This document shows positions 8,226 through 17,255 of a stretch of DNA of 64,000 bases, one piece after another. Each line of letters begins with the position of its first letter. The first letter of the stretch is position 1. The DNA comes from Pseudoalteromonas xiamenensis (lineage in GTDB: Bacteria; Pseudomonadota; Gammaproteobacteria; Enterobacterales; Alteromonadaceae), in NCBI RefSeq assembly GCF_030994125.1, contig NZ_CP099917.1:1674001-1738000 (forward strand), written 5' to 3'. Both the position numbers and the translations under genes were made by a program. Below the pieces are notes generated by a model. It did no database searches and had not been told where the DNA came from. It was given only the letters and a program-made list of their open reading frames with translations.

Positions 8226-9125
8226 AGCGCGCATTATACCGAAACTATTGGCTTTGCCCAGTGAATTATCCTTCGCGCGAATCAATAACTGATTTGTAAA
8301 GGGCATTTTTTTCAATCCAAAGTAATCGGCCACAATACCACAGGCTTTTTTCAGCGGCATTTCAGGTTCAAGCAGAGTTAACATACGCTTTGCTTCATCA
8401 GGAATTTCATCCTGTTGAGCGGGTTTTCCAGGTAACATCAACACCAACTCGCCACGCTGACGTTCTGGCTCGTTGGTTAAAAATGCAATTAGTTCGGTTA
8501 CCGTACCACTGAAAAACGTCTCATACGTCTTGGTGAGCTCCTTGGCAAACACGACGTGTTGTTCAGCGCCAAGCGCCGCACTCAAATCTTCTAAACTTGC
8601 CATAATGCGATGCGTGCTTTCATACATAATGCTCGTAATACCACTGTCGTATGCGTCGATAAAGAACTGCTGACGTGCCTGACTTTTTGCAGGGGTAAAG
8701 CCGATAAACTGGAATCGATCTGTTGGCAAGCCTGAACAACACAGCGCTGAGATTGCCGCACATGCCCCAGGCACTGGTGTCACTGTTGCGCCTTCGTGTC
8801 GACATAAGTTGACGACTGCGTAGCCAGGGTCGCTGATTAACGGTGTGCCCGCATCAGACACAAGCGCTATATCTTTACCTTCATTGAGCCAATCTAGTAG
8901 TTGCTGCGCTTTTTGCTTTTCATTGTGATCGTGAAGCGCAAATGTGCGTGTTTTAATCCCAAAATGACTAAGTAACTTACCGGTATGACGCGTGTCTTCA
9001 GCCGCGATTAAGTCAACATTCGCTAGGGTTTGTAAAGCGCGTTCGCTAATATCAGCGAGGTTGCCAATAGGCGTTGCAACGATGAAAAGAGTGCCAATTT
9101 TGTTGCCATTCTCCGCATTTGTCAT
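8211..9125 (-). CDS. rsmI: 16S rRNA (cytidine1402-2'-O)-methyltransferase RsmI
   Basis: 304 residues, slightly longer than the E. coli protein. SAM-dependent tetrapyrrole-methylase fold enzyme that methylates the ribose of C1402 at the decoding centre. Family motifs seen: LFIVATPIGNLADIS at the N-terminus, AAEDTRHTGKLLSHFGI, ALVSDAGTPLISDPGY and VVPGACAAISAL-like VTPVPGACAAIS. The start has AGGAG at good spacing. It is divergent from lpoA, as in many gammaproteobacteria. Its last five codons overlap the start of rnpB. Confidence 0.96.
8233..8260 (-). promoter_or_regulatory. rnpB promoter within the rsmI coding end
   Basis: On the minus strand TGGGCA (8260-8255), a 16-bp spacer, a perfect TATAAT (8238-8233), then the GC-rich discriminator GCGCGCT before the predicted first base of RNase P RNA at 8225. 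The GC discriminator is typical of growth-rate controlled stable-RNA promoters. The whole promoter lies in the last codons of rsmI. Confidence 0.8.
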
Positions 9126-9186
9126 TGTGGTCTCCTGCGACTGTCAGTAAGATAAGCCATTCAATTGAATAACCTAAAGGTGTTGT

Positions 9187-11064
9187 GTGCGACTGAAACA
9201 TGTGAGTCTGTTAATAGTGGTATTGTCGGGGTTATCAGCGTGTAGTACAACTGAAAATACGCCTAGAAAGTCACAACCGATAGAAAATACGGCAAAACCA
9301 ACAACAGATAGCAGTGCACAATCCCTTTTTGACCGAGCACAAACCGCCAATCCTGCGGCCCAATTTCAATTGCTTTACATGGCACGAGATGCCGCCTTAC
9401 AAAGCCAAAATTGGGCATTACTCGAAAAAATAGCGGAAATGCTCAGTCAAAAAGCAAGTGTTGACCACGTGCAAAATGCGCTTTATCTCGCGCTTGCTCG
9501 TCAGCATCTCCAGCAATATGAAAGTGCATTATCCATTCTTCGAGTCGTAGAAGATGCGTTGCAATCGCCTGCGCATCGGGCGTGGCATCAATACTTGATG
9601 GGCAGCATTTACGCTTCTCAGAATTTACCTAAGCAGGCACTTCCCCACTTCTTTAATGCCGCTGACATTGTCGATGATGAAAAACTCGCTTTAATCGGTC
9701 TCGATGAAGAGATTTGGCAAGCTCTGCAGGAACTCTCTATTTATGCCCTAGACCGTTTCGATAGGGGTTCGGTACTCCAGCAAGGCTGGGTTAAATTGGC
9801 CAAATACCAACAAATTTACGTCGGGAAAGGGCCGCTTTTTGAAGAAGCCCTAAATAATTGGCAAAAGCGATATGTGAATCACCCAGCAACAGCCATAATA
9901 CCCAAAGCGCTTCGCAGCAAACTGAATTTAGCGCCTTATCAAATAAACCGACTCGCCGTTTTGTTGCCACAATCAGGACCCAGTGAACGACTTGGTTCAG
10001 CCTTGAAAAATGGTATTTTAGCTGCACTTGATGAAAACCCTATCGAACGCGTGTATTTTATTGATGAAATGGCAAGTACGGACGAAATTGAGTCGCAACT
10101 CAATCTGCTAAATATTGATTTTGTGATTGGTCCGCTGTTAAAAAATAACGTGACAAAAATCCAACAAGCGAACTTATTGCAAACCCGACCAACGTTATTT
10201 TTGAATGTAGATGACATAACAAACACGAATCCTGACCACTATTACTTTGCCTTAAATCCTGAGCATGAAGTTGACCAAGCCATGCTTCATTTTCTTTCGA
10301 AGGGCTACCAAAAACCCATGCTTCTCGCACCACAAACAGCTAATGGCCAACGCTTGGTTGAACGATTCAAAAATCATTGGAAAATATACAGCGAAAATGA
10401 GCCTGAAGTCGGCTTTTACACTGACAGTAAAAACATGGCAGATGTCGTTGCTGCGATACTTGAAGTGGATGCGTCTAAAAACCGCATAAAGACGATTAAG
10501 TCATTGTTTAAACAAGAGATAGAAAGCGAAACACGTTCGAGAGCAGATTTGGATGCGGTGTATATTTTAGGTGACTCAACTGAAACTCGTCTGTTAAAAC
10601 CTTATTTAGACGTCAATGTCAGTACATTTGCACAGCGTATACCTCTGTTTGCGACATCTCGTAGTTACAGTAAAAGCATCGACAGCACAGACAAAAGTGA
10701 TTTAGAAGGTCTGTATTTTACGGAACAACCTTGGATGCTTCCTGGCCTTGAACAACGTCAACTGCGCGAAGCGTATGATCAACTTTGGCCTGAACAAGCG
10801 GACATAGAACAGCGCTTGTTCGCAATGGCCTATGATGCCGTCAATGTCATCCCCGATCTCAAACAGCTGTCCTCAATTCCTGGTCGAGAATTTGTGGGAT
10901 TAACAGGCAAACTGAAAGTCACTCAACACAATCAGTTTTCTCGCGCATTGAGTTGGGCGCAGTATCGTAATAAAACGATTAACCGCATTGAATTTAATGA
11001 AAAACCACCTAAACCTTTATTTATGCAGGAAATCGCTGGTTCAACAGTGTCGCTTCTTAAATAA
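9187..11064 (+). CDS. lpoA: Penicillin-binding protein activator LpoA (outer-membrane lipoprotein)
   Basis: 625 residues from a GTG start with AAAGG six bases upstream. The signal peptide ends in the lipobox LSAC, so Cys19 is lipidated. An N-terminal helical TPR-like region (~45-250) is followed by a two-lobed periplasmic-binding-protein fold (INRLAVLLPQSGPSERLGSALKNG onward). LpoA reaches from the outer membrane to stimulate the transpeptidase PBP1a. It heads the lpoA-yraN-diaA-dolP cluster, with gaps of 7, 2 and -4 nt. Confidence 0.94.
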   Translation: MRLKHVSLLIVVLSGLSACSTTENTPRKSQPIENTAKPTTDSSAQSLFDRAQTANPAAQFQLLYMARDAALQSQNWALLEKIAEMLSQKASVDHVQNALYLALARQHLQQYESALSILRVVEDALQSPAHRAWHQYLMGSIYASQNLPKQALPHFFNAADIVDDEKLALIGLDEEIWQALQELSIYALDRFDRGSVLQQGWVKLAKYQQIYVGKGPLFEEALNNWQKRYVNHPATAIIPKALRSKLNLAPYQINRLAVLLPQSGPSERLGSALKNGILAALDENPIERVYFIDEMASTDEIESQLNLLNIDFVIGPLLKNNVTKIQQANLLQTRPTLFLNVDDITNTNPDHYYFALNPEHEVDQAMLHFLSKGYQKPMLLAPQTANGQRLVERFKNHWKIYSENEPEVGFYTDSKNMADVVAAILEVDASKNRIKTIKSLFKQEIESETRSRADLDAVYILGDSTETRLLKPYLDVNVSTFAQRIPLFATSRSYSKSIDSTDKSDLEGLYFTEQPWMLPGLEQRQLREAYDQLWPEQADIEQRLFAMAYDAVNVIPDLKQLSSIPGREFVGLTGKLKVTQHNQFSRALSWAQYRNKTINRIEFNEKPPKPLFMQEIAGSTVSLLK

Positions 11065-11071
11065 GGTTTAA

Positions 11072-11437
11072 ATGAAAAAATGGTTAGGGTGGTTTGCTAA
11101 TTCAACGGAAAAAGGTTGCTACTACGAGTTACAAGCTGAACAATTTCTAATTCGACAGGGTCTAACACCTGTCACCCGAAACTTTCGATGTCGTTTCGGA
11201 GAGATTGATTTGATTATGAAACTTGGCGAGACAATCGTTTTTGTTGAGGTAAAATACCGGGCGGAAAAACACTTTGGTGGCGCAATACACAGCTTAACGC
11301 CTCAAAAAATGCAACGTATACGTAGGACAATAGCGTTTTATTGTCAAAGTAATCACTTATCGCAACGAGCATTACGAATAGATTTCGTAGCCATCGATGG
11401 CGAACAAGAATTTCACTGGATCAAAAATATTTACTAG
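11072..11437 (+). CDS. yraN: UPF0102 family protein YraN, nuclease-like fold
   Basis: 121 residues. Has the family core: a tyrosine-rich start (GCYYELQAEQFLIRQG), NFRCRFGEIDLIMK and FVEVKYR, which together form a PD-(D/E)xK nuclease-like site. The cellular function remains unclear in the family; a role in DNA processing is only inferred from the fold. It lies between lpoA and diaA as in E. coli. Confidence 0.92.
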   Translation: MKKWLGWFANSTEKGCYYELQAEQFLIRQGLTPVTRNFRCRFGEIDLIMKLGETIVFVEVKYRAEKHFGGAIHSLTPQKMQRIRRTIAFYCQSNHLSQRALRIDFVAIDGEQEFHWIKNIY

Positions 11438-11439
11438 CT

Positions 11440-12027
11440 ATGCAAGAATTAATCAAAACAATTTTTACAGAGAGTATTCAGGCTCAGATAGCCGCAGGGG
11501 AAGTTCTTCAAGACGCCCTAGAATCGGGCGCCCTATCGATTGCACAAACCCTGCTTAATGGAAATAAGCTATTGAGCTGCGGAAGTGCGAGCTGCGATAT
11601 GCTGGCAAAACATTTTGCAGGCCTTTTAGTGAATTTTTTTGAAACTGAAAGACCTTGTCTTCCTGCAATTCCGTTAACTGCAGAACACCGCCAACTAAGC
11701 TATTCGGCATCCACTGAAGACCATGACCTATTCGCTCGCCAAGTTAGAGCATTTGGTCAATCGGGTGACATTCTGCTGGTTGTATCTGTCGATGGGTCAG
11801 AAAAAACCGTGATTTCGGCTGTCGAAGCGGCGCTAACGAAAGATATGAAGATCATTGCGCTCGTAGGTGATGATGGTGGAGAACTCACTGGTTTACTTGG
11901 CCCAAATGATGTTGAAATTAAAGTACCAAGCAAGCGTCCTGCTCGTATTGTTGAGTCTCATTTATTTAATTTACATTGCCTCAGCCAGTTAATTGACAAT
12001 ACGCTCTTCCCACAGGAGGACATGTGA
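11440..12027 (+). CDS. diaA: DnaA initiator-associating protein DiaA (SIS domain)
   Basis: 195 residues, almost the E. coli length. Sugar-isomerase (SIS) fold related to phosphoheptose isomerase GmhA. The nucleotide/sugar-loop residues KLLSCGSASCDMLAKHFAG and the LLVVSVDGSEKTVISAVEAA stretch are visible. In E. coli DiaA is a tetramer that binds DnaA and promotes timely initiation at oriC. Assignment as DiaA rather than GmhA rests on the lpoA-yraN-diaA-dolP context. Confidence 0.88.
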   Translation: MQELIKTIFTESIQAQIAAGEVLQDALESGALSIAQTLLNGNKLLSCGSASCDMLAKHFAGLLVNFFETERPCLPAIPLTAEHRQLSYSASTEDHDLFARQVRAFGQSGDILLVVSVDGSEKTVISAVEAALTKDMKIIALVGDDGGELTGLLGPNDVEIKVPSKRPARIVESHLFNLHCLSQLIDNTLFPQEDM

Positions 12028-12596
12028 ATACAAGAGTTAAACTAACTACAGTGCTGTGCACTGTCGTACTTTTGCAAGGCTGTGCAGCCGCCGTTGTTGC
12101 GGGGACTGCTGGTGCAGTTACTGCAGCGACAGATAGACGTACAATTGGCGCACAAATTGACGATAACAACATCGAGATAAAAGCGACTTTTGCTATCAAA
12201 TCCATCAACGATACGGCAAAAGATGCGAATATTTCAGTTGTAAGCGTTAATGGTGTTGTCTTGCTCGTCGGTCAGGTACCTGATGAAGGGCTACGAAGCC
12301 AAGTAGAAGCGTCACTTAAAGAAGTGGACGGTATTCGTCAAATACACAATCAAATTCGCATCGGCAGTAATGTTGGGATCACCACTAAAACGCATGACGT
12401 TTGGCTCACCTCCAAGGTTAAATCGCGCCTGTTGACGACTGAAAACGTGAGTTTCAACAACATTAAAGTTGTAACTGAAAATGGCGAAGTATTCTTGCTC
12501 GGCCTTGTAAGTCGAAATGAAGCGGGGCTCGCGGTAGACCTTGCGCGTAATATCAATGGAGTAGAACGGGTAGTCAAGGTATTTGAATACCTCTAG
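12024..12596 (+). CDS. dolP: Outer-membrane BON-domain lipoprotein DolP (YraP)
   Basis: 190 residues from a GTG that overlaps the diaA stop by 4 nt, with GGAGGA upstream. The signal peptide ends in lipobox LLQGC (Cys20). Two BON domains follow, ~45-115 (FAIKSINDTAKDANISVVSVNG) and ~120-190 (KVKSRLLTTENVSFNNIKVVTENGEVFLLG). In E. coli DolP binds anionic phospholipid at the division site and supports outer-membrane integrity and BAM function. Confidence 0.92.
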   Translation: MNTRVKLTTVLCTVVLLQGCAAAVVAGTAGAVTAATDRRTIGAQIDDNNIEIKATFAIKSINDTAKDANISVVSVNGVVLLVGQVPDEGLRSQVEASLKEVDGIRQIHNQIRIGSNVGITTKTHDVWLTSKVKSRLLTTENVSFNNIKVVTENGEVFLLGLVSRNEAGLAVDLARNINGVERVVKVFEYL

Positions 12597-12626
12597 CCAG
12601 CATGTAAATAAAAGCAATGTAGATAC

Positions 12627-12655
12627 AAAAAAGCCCCTAAATTAGGGGCTTTTTT
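12627..12655. terminator. Bidirectional terminator between dolP and sspB
   Basis: AAAAAAGCCCCTA and its complement form a 13-bp stem with a 3-nt loop, with A- and T-runs on each side. It serves both convergent operons. Confidence 0.9.
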
Positions 12656-12668
12656 CGATGTGCGTTAC

Positions 12669-13094
12669 TTACTTAATTATCCGCAGGTGTGAGCCTTTTT
12701 TCTTTTCAGGCTGACTCTCTGAAACACTTGGCTGTTGTGTCTCTTCAGGAATTGTCTCTTCAAACATTTCCTCGTCAAACGATTCAGCCGAAAATACAGT
12801 ACCCTCTCCATTTTCTCGAGCATATATGGCAAGTACTGCACCCATTGGCACATAAACTTGCATAGGCTGCCCTGAGAAACGCGCATTAAAACTTAATGCT
12901 TGATTATCTAAGCTAAACTGCGTCACCGCAGATGGACTGATATTCAGTACGATTTGCCCATCTTGAACAAATTGAACCGGCACTTGCACGCTCTTGTAGT
13001 TTGCATTAACAACAATGTGCGGAGTGCACTGGTTATCGATAATCCAATCAAAAAAAGCTCGTAGCAAGTAAGGACGATTCGGGGTCATGTTCAT
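12669..13094 (-). CDS. sspB: ClpXP specificity-enhancing adaptor SspB
   Basis: 141 residues. N-terminal substrate-binding domain (PYLLRAFFDWIIDNQCTPHIVVNA, VQDGQIVLNISPSAV, FSGQPMQVYVPMGAVLAIYARENG), an acidic flexible linker, and a short basic C-terminal tail (HLRIIK) that docks on ClpX. SspB delivers ssrA-tagged and RseA fragments to ClpXP. Its start abuts the sspA stop, so the pair is an operon. Confidence 0.95.
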   Translation of the reverse strand: MNMTPNRPYLLRAFFDWIIDNQCTPHIVVNANYKSVQVPVQFVQDGQIVLNISPSAVTQFSLDNQALSFNARFSGQPMQVYVPMGAVLAIYARENGEGTVFSAESFDEEMFEETIPEETQQPSVSESQPEKKKGSHLRIIK

Positions 13095-13720
13095 TACGCA
13101 CGGATCTCACGTTCTGCATCAGTTAGAGATGCTTTGAAAGATTCACGTTCGAACAAACGAACCATATATTCTTTAAGCTCTTTACTACCAGCACCTGTTA
13201 ACGAAATACCGAGTTCTGGTAAACGCCATAATAATGGAGCTAGGAAACAATCAACTAAGCTGAACTCTTCACTCATAAAGTAAGGTGCTTCGTTGAAAAT
13301 AGGAGCAATAGCAAGCAATGCTTCAGTTAACTCTCTACGAGCTTGTTCTGCATCGCTACCACCTGCAATTACCTTCTCTGCAAGGCTGTACCAATCATTT
13401 TCGATGCGATACATCATTAAGCGGCTACGGCCACGCATCACAGGATATACAGGCATCAATGGAGGATGAGGGAAACGCTCGTCTAGGTATTCGTTGATGA
13501 TACTTGCTTGGTATAAACCCAATTCACGATCGATCAGTGTTGGAACTGTGCCGTAAGGGTTAATCTCATGCAACGCTTCTGGCAGATTGTCCTTTTCAGC
13601 CAGATGAATATCAACACTTACTCCTTTTTCCGCAAGTACGATACGTACTTGGTGACTGTACATACAGTTTGCACCAGAAAACAGAGTCATTACAGGGCGC
13701 TTATTGGCAGCAATAGCCAT
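13094..13720 (-). CDS. sspA: Stringent starvation protein A (GST-fold RNA polymerase-associated)
   Basis: 208 residues from the ATG at 13720, chosen because it follows GGAGGTAGGC and gives the family N-terminus MAIAANKRPVMTLFSG; an in-frame ATG further upstream lacks this support. Thioredoxin-like domain then helical GST domain (YSHQVRIVLAEKGV, YLDERFPHPPLMPVYPV, FSLVDCFLAPLLWRLPELG). SspA binds RNA polymerase and is needed for acid and stationary-phase survival in E. coli. Confidence 0.95.
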   Translation of the reverse strand: MAIAANKRPVMTLFSGANCMYSHQVRIVLAEKGVSVDIHLAEKDNLPEALHEINPYGTVPTLIDRELGLYQASIINEYLDERFPHPPLMPVYPVMRGRSRLMMYRIENDWYSLAEKVIAGGSDAEQARRELTEALLAIAPIFNEAPYFMSEEFSLVDCFLAPLLWRLPELGISLTGAGSKELKEYMVRLFERESFKASLTDAEREIRA

Positions 13721-13811
13721 GCCTACCTCCAAATTCATTACATAAGCAATTCTTAAACAGCAATAGGGGCACATGCCCCTATCACAAAATTACTGAAGTC
13801 GTTGTTCAATA

Positions 13812-14549
13812 TTAATGAACATCTCTCCAGTATTCTTTCTTCAATAAGAAAGCAAGGATAAATAGGATCACAAGGAAACCCAATACTTTAATACCAATGC
13901 TTTCTGAAGTTAGACGAGTTGGTTCACCAACATACTCTAGGAAGTTTGTAATGTCACGAGCAGCTTGATCATATTCATCTGTGCTCAGTTCACCAGAACC
14001 ATCCACTTCTGTACCCACTACTTTGGTTACTTTGTGGCCGTGTTCTTCAACTTCGTGTGTTACTGGTGTTGGAAGACCTTGTAACTCTTGAAGTACGTGT
14101 GGCATACCTACTGATGGAAACACGATATTGTTCACACCAAAAGGACGAGACTCATCTTTATAGAATGATTTTAAATAGGTGTAGATGTAGTCCGGTGATT
14201 TAACACGAGCAATCAATGTTAAATCTGGTGGAGCTGCGCCAAACCATTTCGCCGCATCGTCTTTCTTAACCGCGTTAAGGATGTGGCTACCTACTTTTGA
14301 ACCATCAAAAATAAGCTGTTCTTTACCGATTTCCACTGGAATACCGATATCACGGAACGTACGCTCATAACGTTGATACTGCATTTGGTGACAACCAAGA
14401 CAGTAGTTCATGAACAATTTTGCACCGCGTTGTAAAGACGCTTTATCTGTTAAGTCAATTTTTGCATGTTGTAGCTCAACGTCAGGACCTGAAGCCATTG
14501 AAAGCGTTGGCAAGAATGCGAATAAACCGATAATTAGCTTTTTCATCAT
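13812..14549 (-). CDS. petC: Ubiquinol-cytochrome c reductase, cytochrome c1
   Basis: 245 residues: signal peptide (IGLFAFLPTLSMAS), haem-c motif CLGCH near residue 50, a periplasmic globular domain with the methionine-bearing PSVGMPHVLQ stretch, and a C-terminal membrane anchor (VLGFLVILFILAFLLKK). It passes electrons from the Rieske centre to a soluble cytochrome c. Its ATG overlaps the petB stop (ATGA). Last gene of petABC, followed by sspA after ~90 nt. Confidence 0.96.
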   Translation of the reverse strand: MMKKLIIGLFAFLPTLSMASGPDVELQHAKIDLTDKASLQRGAKLFMNYCLGCHQMQYQRYERTFRDIGIPVEIGKEQLIFDGSKVGSHILNAVKKDDAAKWFGAAPPDLTLIARVKSPDYIYTYLKSFYKDESRPFGVNNIVFPSVGMPHVLQELQGLPTPVTHEVEEHGHKVTKVVGTEVDGSGELSTDEYDQAARDITNFLEYVGEPTRLTSESIGIKVLGFLVILFILAFLLKKEYWRDVH

Positions 14550-15811
14550 TTCGTCAACCTCGTTGGTAATGGCTTAGTCTTTTCGTTTTTGCTGTAGAAC
14601 CACAATAATACGAAGAACATGAAGTACGTGATCGTCGTGATTTGTGATAACAACGTTTTGAAATCAGTTTGTGGCGTTGCACCAACCCAACCCAAGATTA
14701 CGAACGTTACAACAAACTGCGCAATGTTCAACTTGTGGAAACCACAGCGGTAGCGGATTGAGCGAACTGAACCACGGTCGATCCAAGGCAATAACGCAAG
14801 TGCCACGATTGACGCACCCATTGCAATAACACCGATGAGCTTATCAGGGATTGCACGCAGAATCGCATAGAATGGCGTGAAGTACCATACTGGGAAAATG
14901 TGCGCAGGTGTTTTCAGCGGGTTAGCTGGTTCAAAGTTTGGCGCCTCTAAGAAGAAACCACCCATCTCTGGTGAGAAGAATACGATCCAACAGAAAATAA
15001 GAAGGAAACCAACCACACCAACAATGTCTTTCACTGTGTAATATGGATGGAATGGAATAGCATCAACGATGTCTTTCTTATTTGTATAGTATTCGTGGAA
15101 TTTGAATTTTGGTTTATCTTCTTCAGCAACAGAGCCTTTTTTGCGTTTAATTTCAACGCCATCCGGGTTGTTTGAACCCACTTCGTGAAGTGCAACAATG
15201 TGGAGGAAGACCAAAATAACAAGCACAAGTGGAAGCGCAATTACGTGTAGTGCGAAGAAGCGGTTAAGCGTTGCACCAGAAATTACGTAGTCACCACGGA
15301 TCCATTCAGTTAAGTCACCACCAATGACCGGAATTGCACCGAACAGGTTGATGATTACCTGAGCACCCCAGAATGACATTTGACCCCATGGAAGTAAGTA
15401 ACCCATGAATGCTTCTGCCATTAGTGCTAAGAAAATAAACATACCGAACAACCACAGGAGCTCACGTGGTTTTTGGTAAGAACCATAGATCATCCCACGG
15501 AACATGTGCAGATAAACTACGATAAAGAATGCAGACGCACCCGTTGAGTGCAAGTAACGTAGTAACCAACCATATTCAACATCACGCATGATGTATTCAA
15601 CAGAAGCAAACGCACCTTCAGATGAAGGAACGAAGTTCATTGTCAACCAAATACCGGTAACGATCTGGTTAACAAGTACTAACATAGCTAGTGAACCAAA
15701 GAAATACCAGAAGTTAAAGTTCTTTGGTGCTGGATATTGGGCGATGTGCATATTCCAGACGCGAGTCATTGGAATACGGTCATCAATCCAGTTGATGATA
15801 GTGCCAAACAT
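14546..15811 (-). CDS. petB: Ubiquinol-cytochrome c reductase, cytochrome b
   Basis: 421 residues, eight or so membrane helices, with paired haem-b histidines (LRYLHSTGASAFFIVVYLH and FFALHVIALPLVLVILVFLH) and the quinol-site loop (APVWYF-type PVWYFTPFYAILRAIPDK preceded by TPAHI). Core quinol-oxidising subunit of complex III. The petA stop and petB start share one base. Confidence 0.97.
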   Translation of the reverse strand: MFGTIINWIDDRIPMTRVWNMHIAQYPAPKNFNFWYFFGSLAMLVLVNQIVTGIWLTMNFVPSSEGAFASVEYIMRDVEYGWLLRYLHSTGASAFFIVVYLHMFRGMIYGSYQKPRELLWLFGMFIFLALMAEAFMGYLLPWGQMSFWGAQVIINLFGAIPVIGGDLTEWIRGDYVISGATLNRFFALHVIALPLVLVILVFLHIVALHEVGSNNPDGVEIKRKKGSVAEEDKPKFKFHEYYTNKKDIVDAIPFHPYYTVKDIVGVVGFLLIFCWIVFFSPEMGGFFLEAPNFEPANPLKTPAHIFPVWYFTPFYAILRAIPDKLIGVIAMGASIVALALLPWIDRGSVRSIRYRCGFHKLNIAQFVVTFVILGWVGATPQTDFKTLLSQITTITYFMFFVLLWFYSKNEKTKPLPTRLTK

Positions 15812-16401
15812 TACGCAACCCCTTGTTCTTCACCGATAATAATGGTGGTTTCATCTAAGAAAGTATACGGAGGAACTTCTAGGTTTAATGGTGCAGGTAC
15901 AGATTGGAATACACGTCCTGCCATATCAAACTTAGAACCATGACATGGGCAGAAGAAACCATCTTCAGTACCTTCAACCTTCTCACCAAAGCTACCTTCA
16001 AGGAACGATGGAGAACAACCTAAGTGTGTACAAATACCAACCGCGATGAAAATCTCAGGGCGCTTTGAACGGTAAGGGTTTTTTGCAGATTCAAGTTGTT
16101 GTGGTTCTTCTGAACCAGGATCTTTCAACTTGTTCTCATGAGCTTTCATTTGCTCTAGCATCTTTGGCGTACGGTACACAACCCAAACAGGTTTACCGCG
16201 CCATTCAACACGAATTAGTTGTCCTGGTTCAAGTTTGCTGATATCTACTTCTACAGGCGCACCCGCAGATTTAGCTCGCTCACTTGGATTCCAAGACGCT
16301 ATAAAAGGAACAGCAGCACCAACCGCACCCACACCACCTACAACAGAGGTAGCAATGGTTAAAAAGCGACGTCGGCTGTTGTCTACAGGCGCATTGCTCA
16401 T
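15811..16401 (-). CDS. petA: Ubiquinol-cytochrome c reductase, Rieske iron-sulfur subunit
   Basis: 196 residues. N-terminal twin-arginine-type leader (NSRRRFLTIATSVVGGVGAVGA) that stays as a membrane anchor, and the two [2Fe-2S] boxes CTHLGC and CPCHGS, each with one Cys and one His ligand plus the disulfide cysteines. Receives electrons from quinol and passes them to cytochrome c1. First gene of petABC; GGAGAT precedes the start. Confidence 0.97.
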   Translation of the reverse strand: MSNAPVDNSRRRFLTIATSVVGGVGAVGAAVPFIASWNPSERAKSAGAPVEVDISKLEPGQLIRVEWRGKPVWVVYRTPKMLEQMKAHENKLKDPGSEEPQQLESAKNPYRSKRPEIFIAVGICTHLGCSPSFLEGSFGEKVEGTEDGFFCPCHGSKFDMAGRVFQSVPAPLNLEVPPYTFLDETTIIIGEEQGVA

Positions 16402-16596
16402 CCACTTATCTCCACTATGATCCTCAACACTTGCTATATTGAGAAAATCAGTTACAGCAGGTTAATTTTCAAGAAATTACAAAATAGAAGCGATCATAAA
16501 GAAAAGCCTTGATTAAAACAAGGTTATTCCTATTTTCTACCCGCACAAATACGGTCTTTCCCAATTTTTAAAACGTTCTTCTGGGAAGGACTTCAC

Positions 16597-16671
16597 ATGG
16601 TAACACTTCTAGGTTCACAATTTACTGACCAAGATCAACGAGACTACAACGCTCAAGGTCGTAAGCCTTGA
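16597..16671 (+). CDS. Candidate small protein of 24 residues
   Basis: A short ORF, MVTLLGSQFTDQDQRDYNAQGRKP, preceded by an excellent GGAAGGA Shine-Dalgarno 6 nt before the ATG. Codons (GGT, CGT, GAC, TAC, AAC, CAA) look like those of real genes here. A promoter-like TTGATT/TATTTT pair lies ~60-90 nt upstream, and the shared terminator at 16808-16835 could end the transcript. No family was recognised. It could instead be chance within a small RNA. Conservation in related genomes would decide. Confidence 0.35.
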   Translation: MVTLLGSQFTDQDQRDYNAQGRKP

Positions 16672-16807
16672 TCTTATTCACATTACTTGCCACGCAATTG
16701 TAGCAAAAAAAATATCCATAGGGGTGAAGGAATCGACATTTATTCTGTTAAAAATGCGAAAAATATTGAAAATTCTGAATATAAGGAAAAAGAAAAGATT
16801 TAAAAAA

Positions 16808-16835
16808 CAAAAACCCAGCAAAAGCTGGGTTTTTG
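16808..16835 (-). terminator. Terminator after rpsI (works on both strands by symmetry)
   Basis: CAAAAACCCAGC and GCTGGGTTTTTG form a 12-bp stem with an AAAA loop; on the minus strand it is followed by TTTTTT. It isolates rplM-rpsI from petABC. Confidence 0.85.
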
Positions 16836-16854
16836 AATTCTGAAACGTAATAAA

Positions 16855-17244
16855 TTAACGCTTAGAGAATTGTGTCTTCTTACGTGCTTTCTTAAGACCC
16901 ACTTTCTTACGCTCAACTTTACGAGCGTCGCGAGTAACAAAGCCAGCTTTACGAAGTGTTGAACGAAGAGAATCGTCAAACTCCATAAGCGCACGAGTAA
17001 TACCGTGACGGATTGCACCAGCTTGACCAGTGATACCACCACCTTCTACAGTGACGTATAGGTCAAACTTCTCAGTCATTTCAACTAGCTCTAGAGGTTG
17101 ACGAACAACCATACGAGCAGTTTCACGACCGAAGTACTCTTCTAAAGAGCGCTTATTGATTACGATGTTGCCAGTGCCTGGGCGTAGGAATACGCGAGCA
17201 CTTGAACTTTTACGACGACCTGTACCGTAGTATTGATTTGCCAT
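16855..17244 (-). CDS. rpsI: 30S ribosomal protein S9
   Basis: 129 residues. Family start [21 protein letters not shown], central [19 protein letters not shown], and the basic tail ending in QFSKR that reaches the P-site tRNA. Second gene of the rplM-rpsI operon, 11 nt after rplM. Confidence 0.98.
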   Translation of the reverse strand: MANQYYGTGRRKSSSARVFLRPGTGNIVINKRSLEEYFGRETARMVVRQPLELVEMTEKFDLYVTVEGGGITGQAGAIRHGITRALMEFDDSLRSTLRKAGFVTRDARKVERKKVGLKKARKKTQFSKR

Positions 17245-17255
17245 GTTAGTGCTCC

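Larger units (their letters stand above)
16402..16854. other. 453-nt intergenic region between petA and rpsI
   Basis: Holds the petABC upstream region (minus-strand TTGAAA and a weak GATTTT 17 bp apart, near 16474-16446), a possible plus-strand promoter (TTGATT at 16509, 16 bp, TATTTT), a 24-codon plus-strand ORF (separate entry), an A/T-rich stretch at ~16685-16800 with nothing recognisable, and the rpsI terminator at 16808-16835. No tRNA or known riboswitch was seen. Confidence 0.5.

Noticed and set aside
16738..16860. Basic, lysine-rich ORF from a GTG near 16725 running through the rpsI terminator
   Set aside because: It is A/T-driven, crosses a terminator stem and has no family resemblance; likely chance.
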